A stretch of DNA of 64,000 nt from Corythucha ciliata (Eukaryota; Arthropoda; Insecta; Hemiptera; Tingidae). The stretch covers positions 52,433,253 through 52,497,252 of the forward strand of contig CM075939.1 in NCBI GenBank assembly GCA_038030265.1, read 5' to 3'. This document shows positions 33,840-45,127 of the stretch, one piece after another (within the stretch, counting starts at the first letter, position 1; each line of letters opens with the position of its first letter). The position numbers and the translations under genes are program-made. The notes under the pieces are model-generated. The model did no database searches. It had not been told where the DNA came from and saw only the letters and a program-made list of their open reading frames with translations.

Positions 33840-35457
33840 CTTTTTTCATTAAATACTTTCCCGTATAGCAACCTATGCATTTATGGTAGGTTCACGTGCA
33901 ACGTCCGAATAGATTCGCTAGTTGTCACATTCCTCAGTGCACGTCCCTTTTTTTTTAGACTTTCCACCACAGGGCTTCGGAAAAAATAGAGGGGTTGAGT
34001 CAGGAGGCTCCGCCCTTACATAGTGAGGCCCTGGACAAGAGAAAAATTCAATACAAATTGAACCAAATTGTTCTTTTCCAACCCCGAGCCGCAGACACTA
34101 CCGTTTCTAGGCCTTCGGCATTTTCCCTCTCATTTTTCTGGACAGGAATTGTTGTCGGATGGGGGATGGAGAAGCCTGGAAAAGAGAGCGAGAGAGAAAA
34201 AAACTTATTAGCATGCATTTCTCCCACCTCCCAACCATCAACCATCAGCGTATATGGAAGAGGGGGAATAACCATGAAGTGGCGGCAGACGGAGGGAGGG
34301 TGAGAGAGAGAAAAAAAAACCCTCGGCTCCAAATATTGAGCTTTGGAAAAAAGAATTGGTTAGGGGTTGAGGTGGAAGGGGACATGTGTTATACTTTCTG
34401 CAACGACTGTACGCACACTCGCACACGTTTACACTGTAACTCCCTCCCCCCTGACCAGTTCACCCGACTCTTTTTTCCATTTTTTTTTCCTCCAACTCGC
34501 GATTTAAACAAAAAAGGGAAAAAATTGTAGCTGGAGAGAGAGAGAAAAAAATTAGAGGCGGCGTTGGTGAAGGGGAAAGGCGGGTGAGCTCCGGAGTGAT
34601 AGATTTTGCCCGATCGGCCCTCTTTGCGTTTCCTACATAACACTCATCCTCTTTTCCCGACCGTCCAGTTTTCCTCCTAACACCGCTGGCGGTGCTACCC
34701 AACCAGCACTTTTTCCTCCCGTTGGCTTTGGCGAAAGATTCAAAATGGAATGGTGGCTGTGGATGTTGTTCGGTGGGAGGGGGGACGTCCCGGTAATATT
34801 GTTTCCAGCCAATTAAAAAAAAAAAAAAACTAACTCAGACCCTGGACTTTTCCCACTTTCCGAAGTGACTTTCGCGGTGGTGGAAGCAGGTAGTTATGAT
34901 GGGAGGGGGGAGGATTCCGCCCCCGTGGAGGCAAAAGAGGATCCCCTCTGCATCTCCTTAGTGCGGTGGGAGGCAGATAATACATTTCTCGGGTATTTGT
35001 GATGGACAAGTCGGATAACCCCTGTTCTAGCATGATTGATATGATTAGAACCTGTCAGACTCACAGGAGGTTTTCCCAAAGATCACGCTCTGCTGGAACT
35101 CGATTGACCCACGTATCTTTCTTCTGTTTGAAGTGCTGCTCCACAGGAAATGTTTAACTGAGATGAACAATCGTATGTTCATGGAATGGTGGAAGAAGCC
35201 CATTCCTTCCATCAATCCTTCAGTTCACAAACTGAACAGTTTTGCCCCACACCTATTCTTATACAACGAATCAATTAAGCTCAATAAGATTCTAACCAAT
35301 ATGGGACAATGTTGAGTACAGACAGGTTTGCCTAACTGACCGGACGTATCCCCCTCCCCAATGGCATACTGAGCGATTTGAGCCTGCCCAGAACAGATAA
35401 TTCTGGCGTTACTTGTATGAACTTTTTTTAATACCTAATAGCTGTCTGGGTGGGAAC
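33840..35457. other. Low-complexity, apparently unrepeated DNA, no recognised gene
   Basis: GA-rich and CT-rich tracts (34180-34700) with overlapping open frames on both strands. Their translations are dominated by compositional bias (for example poly-Phe or Arg/Glu-rich), so I do not call genes. The segment ends at the Copia LTR. Confidence 0.4.
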
Positions 35458-35553
35458 TGTTGGAATATCAAATCCTCCTGTTTATTATGTAGTGGAAATC
35501 ATATGAAAAATATAACTGTTCGTTTTCTGTTGTCCTAAATAAAAGACTTCTCT
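35458..35553 (+). repeat. Copia 5' LTR (96 bp)
   Basis: Starts TGTTGGAATATCAAATCCTC and contains CCTAAATAAAAGACTTCTCT near its end, with an AATAAA signal inside. It is identical over 96 bp to 48769-48864. The preceding five bases are GGAAC. Confidence 0.9.
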
Positions 35554-35618
35554 TTGACTTAACGCTCAGAACTGTGAAGAACACTTTTCAAGATAATATT
35601 CACATTGAAAAGTAGAAA

Positions 35619-35933
35619 ATGAGTTTATCACTCAGAATTGAGAGTCTTCGAAAAGACGACTTCGAATCGTGGAAATTACAAGCTGAAGCTCTGCTAATTA
35701 AAGCTGATGCTTGGGAGTATGTTACTGGATCAAAGCGACGTCCTGAAAATGCAGAAGAAGCAGTAGCTTGGGACTTAGCTGACCGAAAAGCAAGAGCTGA
35801 CTTGATCCTGTCTATCAGTCTCGGAGAAGTTTCTCAAGTTAAGAACTGTCGAACATCCAAAGAGGTCTGGGACAAGTTACATTCGATTTACCAATCGAAG
35901 GAACCAGCTCGAAAAGCTTGCTCCATAAAATGA
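35619..35933 (+). pseudogene. Copia gag, N-terminal part
   Basis: The frame opens 65 bp after the LTR and encodes DDFESWKLQAEALLI, WDLADRKARADLILSISL and SKEVWDKLHSIYQSK. This is the typical start of Copia gag polyproteins, including the conserved W near the start and the L-x-x-x-Y before the break. It ends at TGA (35931-35933) because of a frameshift around 35905. The protein continues in another frame from there. Confidence 0.85.
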
Positions 35934-36697
35934 AATCCGGAGAAGACATCCGAATTCACGTCAACAATTTCTTTGATATTGTCGATCATCTACATGAAAT
36001 GGCAGTCGACATAAACGACGATCTCTTGTCAATCATGCTACTGTACAGCCTCCCTGACGAATTCGAAAATTTTCGGTGTGCTCTCGAATCGCGAGACTCC
36101 CTTCCCAGTCTTGAAGCACTCAAAATAAAAACACTCGAAGAAAGTGACGCTCGTCATGAAAAACATGAAAGTCAACCCGATGCTCTCATCGCGAAAACCA
36201 AGAAATTCTGTCTGAAGAAGCGGCCTGACGAAATAAAGTTTAAATTCGGGTGTATCCGATGTAGAGAAATTGGTCACAAAGCTATAAATTGTCCGCGCAA
36301 TGTCTCCAAAGTCGCCAACATAGAAGAGAAGCAGGAAAGTTTCCACACGATTCTCTCAGTCACAGATCAAATTGATCGAAACGGAACCGAAATTTCGTGT
36401 CTCGACAGCGGATGCACGTCCCACATGTGCCAAGATAAAAATAAATTTGAAAGTCTCAGCAATCATAGATTGAACTTAGCCAACAACTCGACGTCGGAAG
36501 TGACTGCAAAAGGACTCGTCAAATTAAAAATTCAAACTGGTCAAGAACAAAAATCGATTGATTTGAACGAAACCATCCTTGTACCCGATCTTCGGCAAAA
36601 TCTTTTATCCGTCGGGAAAATAACATCATGGCTACGACGTAATTTTCAAGAAAGAGACAGAAGCCTTTCTCCTGGAAAAGAAACCAAACAAAGATAA
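35905..36697 (+). pseudogene. Copia gag end, zinc knuckle and protease
   Basis: After the frameshift the gag continues with LHKMKSGEDIRIHVNNFF and LLYSLPDEFENF. The CCHC knuckle is CIRCREIGHKAINC. The aspartic protease active site follows as CLDSGCTSHMC (DSG). Next come LANNSTSEVTAKG and the NLLSVGKITS motif that opens the pre-integrase region. A second frameshift at about 36627 sends the frame into a stop at 36695-36697. Confidence 0.85.
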
Positions 36698-37337
36698 ATT
36701 TCAACCTCGATCAAAACCCTGCGTACTCGTTGGTTACTCTGAAGAATCCAAAGACTACAGACTGTGGGACCCAGTCGACAAGAAAATATTCATTTCACGA
36801 GACGTCAAGTTCATAAATGAAGAGAGTCAAGTGAAAGAAAAAGAAGTAAATAATAATCAACACAATCACGATGTTGAAGTAGAAATTCAGAGAGCGAGTG
36901 ATCCCCCACTGAATGCTGAACATTTGAACGTTTATTGAAACTCAGACGATGACAGAATGGAACCAGAAATATTCGATGAAGAAAGCGGAGAAAACCATGA
37001 AACCCTAAGGCCTCGTCGTTCATCGAGAATAAAGAAAGGCATTCCACCGGTTCGATATCAGTCATGCTCAGTATATGACGTCTACTACGAACCGAAAGAC
37101 TGGTACGACGTTTAAAAACTCCCGGAAAACGAAAAAGCCAAGTGGATGAGAGCAGCAGAAGAGGAAATTAACTCGATGCGCGACACCCGTTCCTGGGATC
37201 TGGTCACTTTACCAGAAGGAAGAAAGGTCGTCGGTACGAAGTGGATCTTCAAGCTGAAACGTGACGAAAACGACCAAATCACTCGATACAAAGCTCGTCT
37301 CGTGGCAAAAGGCTACACCCAAAAATACGGTCAAGAC
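36628..37337 (+). pseudogene. Copia integrase C-terminus and start of reverse transcriptase
   Basis: Read in the third frame, pre-integrase sequence (GYDVIFKKE) runs within a few residues into the far C-terminal part of Copia integrase (KPCVLVGYSEESKDYRLWDP, SRDVKF). The catalytic integrase core of about 250 residues is therefore missing. In-frame stops lie at about 36936 and 37114. The RT then opens with AEEEINSMRDTRSWDLV, GTKWIFKLKRD and YKARLVAKGYTQKYGQD. It is cut at 37337 by the P-type insertion. Confidence 0.85.
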
Positions 37338-37472
37338 CATGGGCCCTATTCAGAAACGTCGGGAAAAATGCCGCAAGTGTGGTTGCTATGACGGGATAAT
37401 GTTATTTCTTATTCGGAGTCCTTGGATCCCGCTTGCGGCATTTTTTCCCGACTGTTCAGAGTAGGGCCCCAT
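37338..37472. mobile_element. 135-bp palindromic unit forming the left end of the 8.4-kb insertion
   Basis: CATGGGCCCTATTCAGAAAC at the left pairs with its inverted counterpart ending GGGCCCCATG at 37472. The arms also include GTCGGGAAAAATGCCGCAAG. On its own it looks like a complete MITE. Yet its left edge abuts the Copia RT at TCAAGAC, whose duplicate lies 8.4 kb away at 45733-45739. Confidence 0.75.
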
Positions 37473-38379
37473 GCATAGAGGTAAATAACTGGAGAAAGCC
37501 TGAATGGGCTAGGGGGTGGGTAGAAGGGTTGTCACAAATATGGCCGCCAAAGTACACCTTCAGAACCTTGAATTTACCTCTACATCGTCAGGTTATCAAC
37601 AAAAATGCTCACCTCCCCCCTGAGATTAATGCAAAATTACAAAAAAAGAGCCCGAGTTAGAATGAACAAGGGGTATTTCGGGGAATTTCTCAGTCTCTTG
37701 AGGACTGCGAAACAAGGATTTGAACAAAAGTCGCCACACTCATGCAGTTCTCGCTGTGCTCGATCCACGGGTCTTCTCATTCGCAGTGCTGGTACATATA
37801 ATGTTTCTGAATTAGTTTGTTTCTTGCTTGCGAGCGATTATTATGTGAAATAAACGTTCGTGATTTCTTAGCCCCGTATTTCTCTTTGCTATCAGAAGAT
37901 CGACCCCTGTAGAAACATACCCAAAAATACACAACACATCAGTAAAAAACAAGTTATCTTGAACTTAGAAACATGACGTATTCCATAAAAAACATGAGTG
38001 ACGGATTTCCCGGTGGCTTCTGTCGTGATTCCCGGAAGAGGATTGGAGCTACTTGCGCACGTTGAAATATCCGGAAAAGAAGTCCAACAACTCGCGCATG
38101 GTCGACCGTTTAAAATAAAGATTCTCCGGAATATAGTTGTGGGTTATTCATTTTATTAATGCCCTGTGAAACAATCTAAAAACTCACAGTGACAATTTTT
38201 AGACATACTAGAGGAAAAAAGAACAAAACTAGAAATTCAAAGTGGCCATGAGTAAATAAAAAACAACTTGACTTGAGGTTACTTTGTGGTTCACAAGGTG
38301 CACCTCCCACCATAACTACGGTCAACAAATTTCAAGCCCAAGCTTTCTCCATTCATTTTTATCTCTATGGCCCAGCGAG
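37473..38379. other. P-type insertion, 3' side: no recognisable gene
   Basis: Contains a short inverted pair (AGAGGTAAATA near 37476 and TTACCTCTAC near 37573). The open frames at 37433-37853 show no domain. Otherwise unremarkable. Confidence 0.4.
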
Positions 38380-39140
38380 CGTACCTAGCCTTCAGGCGGA
38401 TGAGTGCGGAGAGCCGCGGGGGCTCTGCCGGCTCGATCAATTAGTGATTGAGGCTTGGTAGGGGCGCTGGACTAGCAGTAGCAAAGGACGCCGGTTGTTC
38501 GGGCTCTTGCCTGATGTCCGGACTCGGCTGGAGCGTGCCAAGTGGTTTACCCTTGAGGATACCGCCACGTCGGTCCTGACCAGGCATGGCTCGTTCAATG
38601 GAAAGCTCTGGTTCTTCCGGCGGTGAGACTCTCCTCATTGCCCCTGTGGTAAGGAGGAGGAGACCGTCGAGCATGTGTTGCGCAACTGTAGGCTGTACGA
38701 CGATATTCGCCGCTCGCAGTGGAGAGAAAGGGGTGCGCCGGACGACCCGGCCTTAGTCGGCACCCGACGGGCGTATGACCAGCTCCTGGTCTTCTCGCGC
38801 GCCTGGCTGGAGCGCGGGGGCTAGGGCCGGACATGCCAGGGGCCGAGCCATTGCCTCTACCCGGATCGGAAACCGAGTAGGGTTACCTTCCCTGCTCGGT
38901 AAGGCCCGTGGTGCGCTCCCCTCGGGGAGGGTACCAACATTCTCAACCCAGCAGCCTACCTCCAAGTGGTCCACAGTGGGCACGGCTAGCTGGTCCCTAG
39001 CCGTGGCAAAGCGGTTAAGGGTTGAGAGATGTGGCCTACTCTGTCGGGAACTTTCCGGGCCAAAGATGAGGCGCAGGCCAGATAAGACCCGGTGACGGGT
39101 GAGGTGCTGGCCGAATCTTAAGAGATTTCGGTAGCTCAAA
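38380..39140 (+). pseudogene. 3' end of an R1-like non-LTR retrotransposon
   Basis: The plus strand encodes GLLPDVRTRLERAKWFT, then RHGSFNGKLWFFRR, a stop, and CPCGKEETVEHVLRNC. The last is the Cys-Cys-His-Cys domain at the C-terminus of R1/I-type ORF2 proteins. The frame ends near 38824 (LERGG then stop). The GC-rich sequence to about 39130 (AAGACCCGGTGACGGGTGAG) is a plausible 3' untranslated region. The whole patch is far more GC-rich than its surroundings. Truncated and disabled by at least one stop. Confidence 0.65.
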
Positions 39141-40112
39141 TGGAGAAAAAGAACTAGTATCTAAAAAGTTGAAAAAAGTGCTTATTCGCAGCTAAACTTG
39201 AAGAAAATGTCCTCGCGGACAAAACTGGGAAAAGGCGAGGCATAATGCCCACGGTTTGTGTTGTGCCCATATATGATATTATGCCCATAAACTATTATTA
39301 ATTTTGCGAAAATAAGGAGGATGAACTTCCAATTTGGCGAATATTTGGCCCTGTAACTCAAATTTCGCAAAAAATAATTATTTTTTGAAACTAAGTGGCC
39401 TAACGTTGTTTATCCATTATTATTATTTTCCACATGGGAAATTACCAGCGAGCACAGATAAATAATGGAGGGAGTGTATTAATAGAAAATGTGATGCAAG
39501 GTATGTCTCATTTCCCCCTCTCTTAGTGTCCAATTTAGGGTGTTATAAAGTTATTGGTGAGGTTTTCACAACAATTGTTTGACGGATTGTTGAAGCTAAT
39601 TTTCTGCAAATGTAATTTTCAGCTGGAAATCAACTGCTAAACGTCAATGTTTCCGGCAAACGCCCGTACACAAGTGATTTTGGGGCATACGCAGAGCTTA
39701 CGTACTATTAGGCAGGTGCAGGTCCGATGATGATTCTCTAAAACTCTTTTATTCTTTGCGGGGGTGAATCTCTGCGGGGCTAATGAGTGGGGTTGGAGGG
39801 ACATTTTTATTTGAACGGCTTGTCTCGTTAAAAAAACACAACTTCGTTGACTTAGCTCTTTCGAACCCCGTATTGTGCGATATTTGACTCTTTCGGAAAT
39901 CTATTTTGCGAGTTTGACTCCTTCAAAATAGGAAATCAAGGTTGGCTCATTTCAGAGCCATTCTGCTGCTATCCAAAAGAGACAGAGAGTGAGTGTCAAA
40001 CCCATATTTTGTGAGACGTGCACCCCCTACCACACAGGAAAGGTATACTTGAGTCTTACCTCACCCCTCTTCCCAGAATAATGTCTGGATCCGGCACTGA
40101 GCCTAAGTATTA
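39141..40112. repeat. Diverged arrays and filler within the P-type insertion
   Basis: Bases 39165-39400 carry the 'GCTAATTCGCGGCTAAAATT' type in decayed form (for example TTATTCGCAGCTAAACTTGA). Bases 39840-40020 carry the 'TTTGACTCTTTCGGAAATC' type. Between them is AT-rich sequence with no gene. Confidence 0.45.
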
Positions 40113-40726
40113 AGGCCTGGTCACACCTATCATACACCCTTCCGATCCTACTCCGACAACAAGCCTTCCAAGCCACTCCGCCCCTTAACAATCGTCGTGA
40201 CTTATCAGACATTTTAAAGTTAAGAGGAAATATTCTTCTGTGTTATTTTTATGAGTGTAATGTTTCGAAATTACAATAATTGCGATTTGGCCGCAATAGC
40301 TTTGGCTCTGGAGGAAGAGGAAGTTGAAGAAAATGAGAGGCCCAAGAAAAGAAGAATTTGGGCACACCCTGCGTGGAAAAGTCGTGCAAGGGAAGGCGAA
40401 TTTTCAACGTTGCTACCTCATCTTTTGGACGACGAAATAAAATTCGAGGACTATTTTCGAATGTCTATGACAAGTTTCAACGCCTGTAGAGAGTAGAGAG
40501 AGGGCATAGGCGGTAGTGAGGTACGGGGAGAAACTTTCACACGTCCTGCACGGGAAGGCAAATAGAAAGGGATTTCGGTGTATGATCGGAGTCGTGTCGT
40601 TGCGGAATGCATGAGAGGTGTGAACGGCTGCATAGAAAGACACATTCTATTTCCCTCTTCATACACCCTTCCGAATGTATGACTGGTGTCGGATCGGAAG
40701 CTTGCATGATAGGTGTGAACCGGCCT
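40113..40726 (+). mobile_element. Harbinger-type nonautonomous element, 614 bp
   Basis: The ends AGGCCTGGTCACACCTATCA (left) and the inverted AGGCCGGTTCACACCTATCA (right, other strand) match over about 40 bp. Perfect TTA duplications flank it (40110-40112 and 40727-40729). Further partial copies of the terminal motif (GAGAGGTGTGAACGG and TACACCCTTCCG) lie inside the right end. It encodes the truncated N-terminus of a Harbinger nuclease. Confidence 0.9.
40251..40496 (+). pseudogene. N-terminal fragment of a PIF/Harbinger nuclease
   Basis: This 81-codon frame encodes an acidic leader (ALEEEEVEENERPKKRR), then IWAHPAWKSRAREGEFSTL and the segment DEIKFEDYFRMSMTSFN. That is the conserved N-terminal pattern of HARBI1-like transposases. 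It stops (FNACRE) long before the DDE catalytic residues, so it cannot be catalytic. It lies wholly inside the 614-bp element. Confidence 0.75.
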
Positions 40727-40897
40727 TTATTCGAGATCAGCATTCGGGTACGATACCCATCCCACGAGTAATGATTACAGGAGCTCTCTTGAGAAATTAA
40801 CTGCATTACCTTAACGGTTTTCCGGTAGTCGTCTGAGTACAGAATGATTTACTTAGGAAAAAGTTCCAACGAGTCTTTCATTTTCAAATATTATTAA

Positions 40898-40903
40898 TTT
40901 ATT
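40898..40903 (-). promoter_or_regulatory. Polyadenylation signal AATAAA
   Basis: On the minus strand AATAAA lies 15 nt after the TAG stop of the THAP/P-transposase-like gene. The position is very close to the stop but workable. Confidence 0.5.
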
Positions 40904-40917
40904 GACAGAATTTCTTA

Positions 40918-43900
40918 CTAATGCCCTTTGAACAAACGTAATTTTGTGAATTTTTGCCTGATTTTTTGAGCATGAAGCCCGCAGTTTTTATTTTTAATGA
41001 AGTTTTTGATTCGGCAGTTCAAACATCTTTCTCCCACTGCTTGGATCAACCAGTACTTGTGATTGTCTTCACCGATCAGGAAATGGCTTTCTTCCTCGAA
41101 AATAATAAAATCAGAGGAAACTACCGTCAGAAAAGCAGTTATAAGATATTCTGAGCAGGGAATTTCTTCCTTTTCTTTGACGAATTCCTTAAAAAAATTT
41201 TCCGCGACCTTACAAAGTTTCAGAGCGCTGGGCGATGGCTTCATCAAGCCCCCTCGGTTTTTCGCTGCTATTAATGTGATTCTTTCGTTTGCCTTTTCTT
41301 TTTGCAGCAGGGCATCGATGCAGCGTTCACACTTTACCAGTTTACTCAACTGTCTCACTATAAATCCTCTGAAAGTTGATGGGAATGAAGTAAGTTAGTC
41401 AGTCAGCAGGAAGAGATTACTAACATGCAAAAAATACCTGCAATATATTCAACGACATCTTGTATAATCCTATCCGATATTTCTCTCTCCGAAAAGTTGA
41501 ATTGCAGGGATTCCTCTTCGGTTTCCATAAAATCTAATTCTACGGCAGATGGCCCCCCGCCAGACGAAATACAATAGTCATGGTCATGTTCTGGGTCTAT
41601 TGCCTCGAGCGCTATTTCTATAGAAGAAAATACAATAACTTCAATTACCAACTGTTTACCTTAGAAGTACTTGTAATCAAAAGTGGGTTCTCCAAGTTAC
41701 TTTTTACTACTCACAATGGATACTTACAGCCATTACAACATGACTATACGCAGTGTGACAAAACATTTTGGGTAAAATTACGTACAAGTAGAGTAAAATG
41801 ATACACTCCAAAGTGTCCTACGCCGATCCATTCCTGAGTTATGATTTTTTTTTGTATTTAAAAAAACAACAGGTGCTTGCTTAAAAAAATCCGCGATTTT
41901 TCGGCTTACACCTACCATACACCCAGTGTACCAGTGTGTTTATTACATCAACATCCATGGGCTGGCATTCTGTCATTCGATATGAGCTAGCTTCTGACAT
42001 CTGTAAAAAGAAAATTTTGTCAAAAACAAAGTTGATCAAACAAATATAATCAAAAATAATAATAATACCTCCACGAGTTCTTCTCGGTGTTCCGGTTTCT
42101 CGGTGGAAGAACATTCCCCAGTAAGCATTAGATTTTCTTCCATATGCTGCACCAACGGTATCTCTCTTTCCTGAAAAAAGAGTACCTACATAAAGTGTTG
42201 CTAAACATCATGATCACAGGGCTACAATTGGATTTCAATCACGTTTGATGATAAGTACCAAAAGCAATCATTATTTATAACCTTCATGCCGGAGAAACTT
42301 TCTTCTGATTGTTCATGTATCAAGAACAGAGTTGGGACTGCTCCACTTTTCAATTTCACTCTAAATGGAGAGGATCTATGAATAAAGCAGTTTTCGAAGT
42401 GTCTGCTGCACAGAACACTATAGATATGTGGTTTCCGGAAAGAGTTTTTTTGTATAGCCCTCGTCCACTTATCCCTCATCTCCTTGTCTCTGGGAAACCT
42501 GTATCAGAATCAAAATTAGTGGCCTAAAAAATGAAACGTAATGAATTAATGAAATAAGAGGTTAATCAATAAACTCCCGGTAAAAGTATCTGACTGCAGG
42601 ACTATACAGGGTTTTTTGGTAGTGCTGCAAAAGAGTTAAGGTGAACTACATGGAAAACGGAACTAAACGCGACCACTAAATGGGACGCTTTATCTTGCAC
42701 CGTTCTAAGGCTCTATAAGTTCCTACGAGTACTGAAAGTCCGCCATGTTTGGTACCCCCTTCCACATAGGGATCAAATAGATTTGATATCTCTCATTCGC
42801 TGCTTTGGTCATGTAGGTCACGCTCACTAGCCAATCACAAGCCTCCCCCTCAATAAATGACAATCTGATTTTTTGGCAGAAACTCTTGATTTCACAGCTA
42901 TCACTCCATTAACATTTTAAAATGGTCATTCATTTTGAAAGCTAGAAAAAATATCTCTCAGATTTGACTTCTTGGTTTTTTGTCTAAAAGTACTAGAACC
43001 CCCTCATTTTTTTCGCTCAAAGTTCTAGGATTCTGGTGGTATTTTTTTGGACCGGTTTTCTAGAAATGTCCTCCTCCCACAAAAATTGATTTTCGAATAT
43101 GCAAGTTATAAAAAAAACTTGCGTATCAAATAAGCTTTCTAATGACCCCTCAACTTCTTGAAATAGTTGTCTGTAAAACCATAAAACATAGCCCGGATCG
43201 TGATTTTTGAAAGGCAAATGTGCATCGAAAGCAAACGTTCAAAGAGAGAATTTATGATAAAACTGCTAGGCGGCAAGATTGACTCTAGTTTTCGATCGGC
43301 ACGAATCGAATCGACAGTTAAGATAGTCTTGTCGCTTAGTAGTTTTATCACACACTATTATTTTAAACGTCGGCTTCCAGGGGTGAACGCGAATAACTTT
43401 GAGGGTTTAGAACCGCCTGTGAATTATGAAAATTGCACCGAGGGTGCGGTCCACTCGCAATTTCGACCGTTCATTCCATCATCTACCAAAGCTACTTGTT
43501 CCATGGTCTCATCAGATGCATGTCTGGTGCTTGTGCTGGTGAGACCAGGACTGGGCCGTAACCTCATTGAAATTTTTATACAAATTTTGCTTTCGGGGTA
43601 CAATTTCGCTTTAAACATTACAATTTTACATTATCCTGGCTATGTTTTAGGGCGTTATAGAATACTAATTCAAAAAGTTAAGGGACATTAGACAATTTAT
43701 TTGATACGCAAGTTTTTTTGATAACTTGCAGAATCGAAAATCAATTTTTGTGGGAGGAGGACAATTCTAGAAAACCGTCCAAAAAAATACCACCATAGAA
43801 TCCTAGAACTTTGAGCGAAGAAAATGAGGGGGTTCTAGTACTTTTAGACAAAAAACCAAGAAGTCAAATCTGAGAGATATTTTTTGGTGGAATTTCCGTT

Positions 43901-45078
43901 AGGAGGGGGAAATTTTTAAAAATACAAAGGTCCAAAAAAATACCACCTGAAACCTTGAACTATATGAGCAAAGAAAAAGAGGGTTTCTAGGACTTTTAGA
44001 CAAATAAGTAAGAAGTCCAATGTGAGAGATGATTTTCCTGGCTTTCAAAATGTATGGCCAAATATCCTCGGCACTTAGGCCGGATTACGTGTTTAAAGGA
44101 ACGACTTCTCAACCAAAATCAAACAGAGAGTCATTGTGAGAGAAGAGGGTTGGGAATCCCGGCAAGGGGAGCTGGTGTGTTACACTGACGGCTCCAAGAA
44201 TGGTCAGGAAGGGCCGACCGGAGCTGGAATTTTCGTGCCGGAGCTGGGGGTGGAAATAAGCATCCCGCTAAGGGGACACACCACAGTTTTCCAGGCCGAG
44301 GTGGTAGCGATCGATGCTTGTATTCGGGAGCTACTGAAGCGGAAAGTGACAGGTAGGGCAATCGGTATCTACTCTGACAGCAGGGCGGCGCTAGGGGCGA
44401 TCACCAAACCCGTGGTGGACTCAGCGGCCGTAGCGAGTTGCAGAGTAGGGATACGGGACCTCCAAGGCGAAGGGAACTCCTTAACGTTGGGATGGATCCG
44501 GGGTCATAAAGGACGGCAGGGAAATGAAAAAGCAGACGAGTTGGCCAAGCGTGGCGCGGACCAGCTGGTAATAGGGCCTGAACCATCGGTGGGTATTGCC
44601 CAAAGGGTAGTTTTGAGGGAGATAAGGGCCTGGGCCAGTGACCAAGCTCTGAGGAGATGGCGGACTGAACCCGGGTGTCGGCAAGCCATACTTGGAATCA
44701 ATGAGGAAGACCAGGAAGCTTTGGCATGGTTTCTGGGACTAACACGGGTAAAGCTTAGGCGGATAGTAGGGATGTATACAGGACATTACGCCCTTAACAG
44801 TCTCCTGTCCATCATGGGGGCAGTAGGAGAGCCCGACTGCGATAGATGTGGGGAGGCTGAGGAAACCGCGGAGCACGTCATATGCGAGTGTGACGGCTAC
44901 GTGGCGGCCAGATACACTATTTTTGGTGACGATAGAATATTCTTCCCCAGCTTCTCAAAGGAGAATGGGACCCGTCTCCTGAGATTGCTGGAAAGGATAA
45001 ATAGGTTTGAGGAGCCGTACTAGGCTCTCCCGAGTCCGGGCCCCAACTGGGTATGGTGTATGGGCCGAAAGGCTTTTG

Positions 45079-45127
<49 letters not shown>

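Noticed and set aside
43200..43691. Plus-strand frame of 163 codons in the foldback element
   Set aside because: It crosses the centre of an inverted repeat and carries no family motif. It is probably chance.
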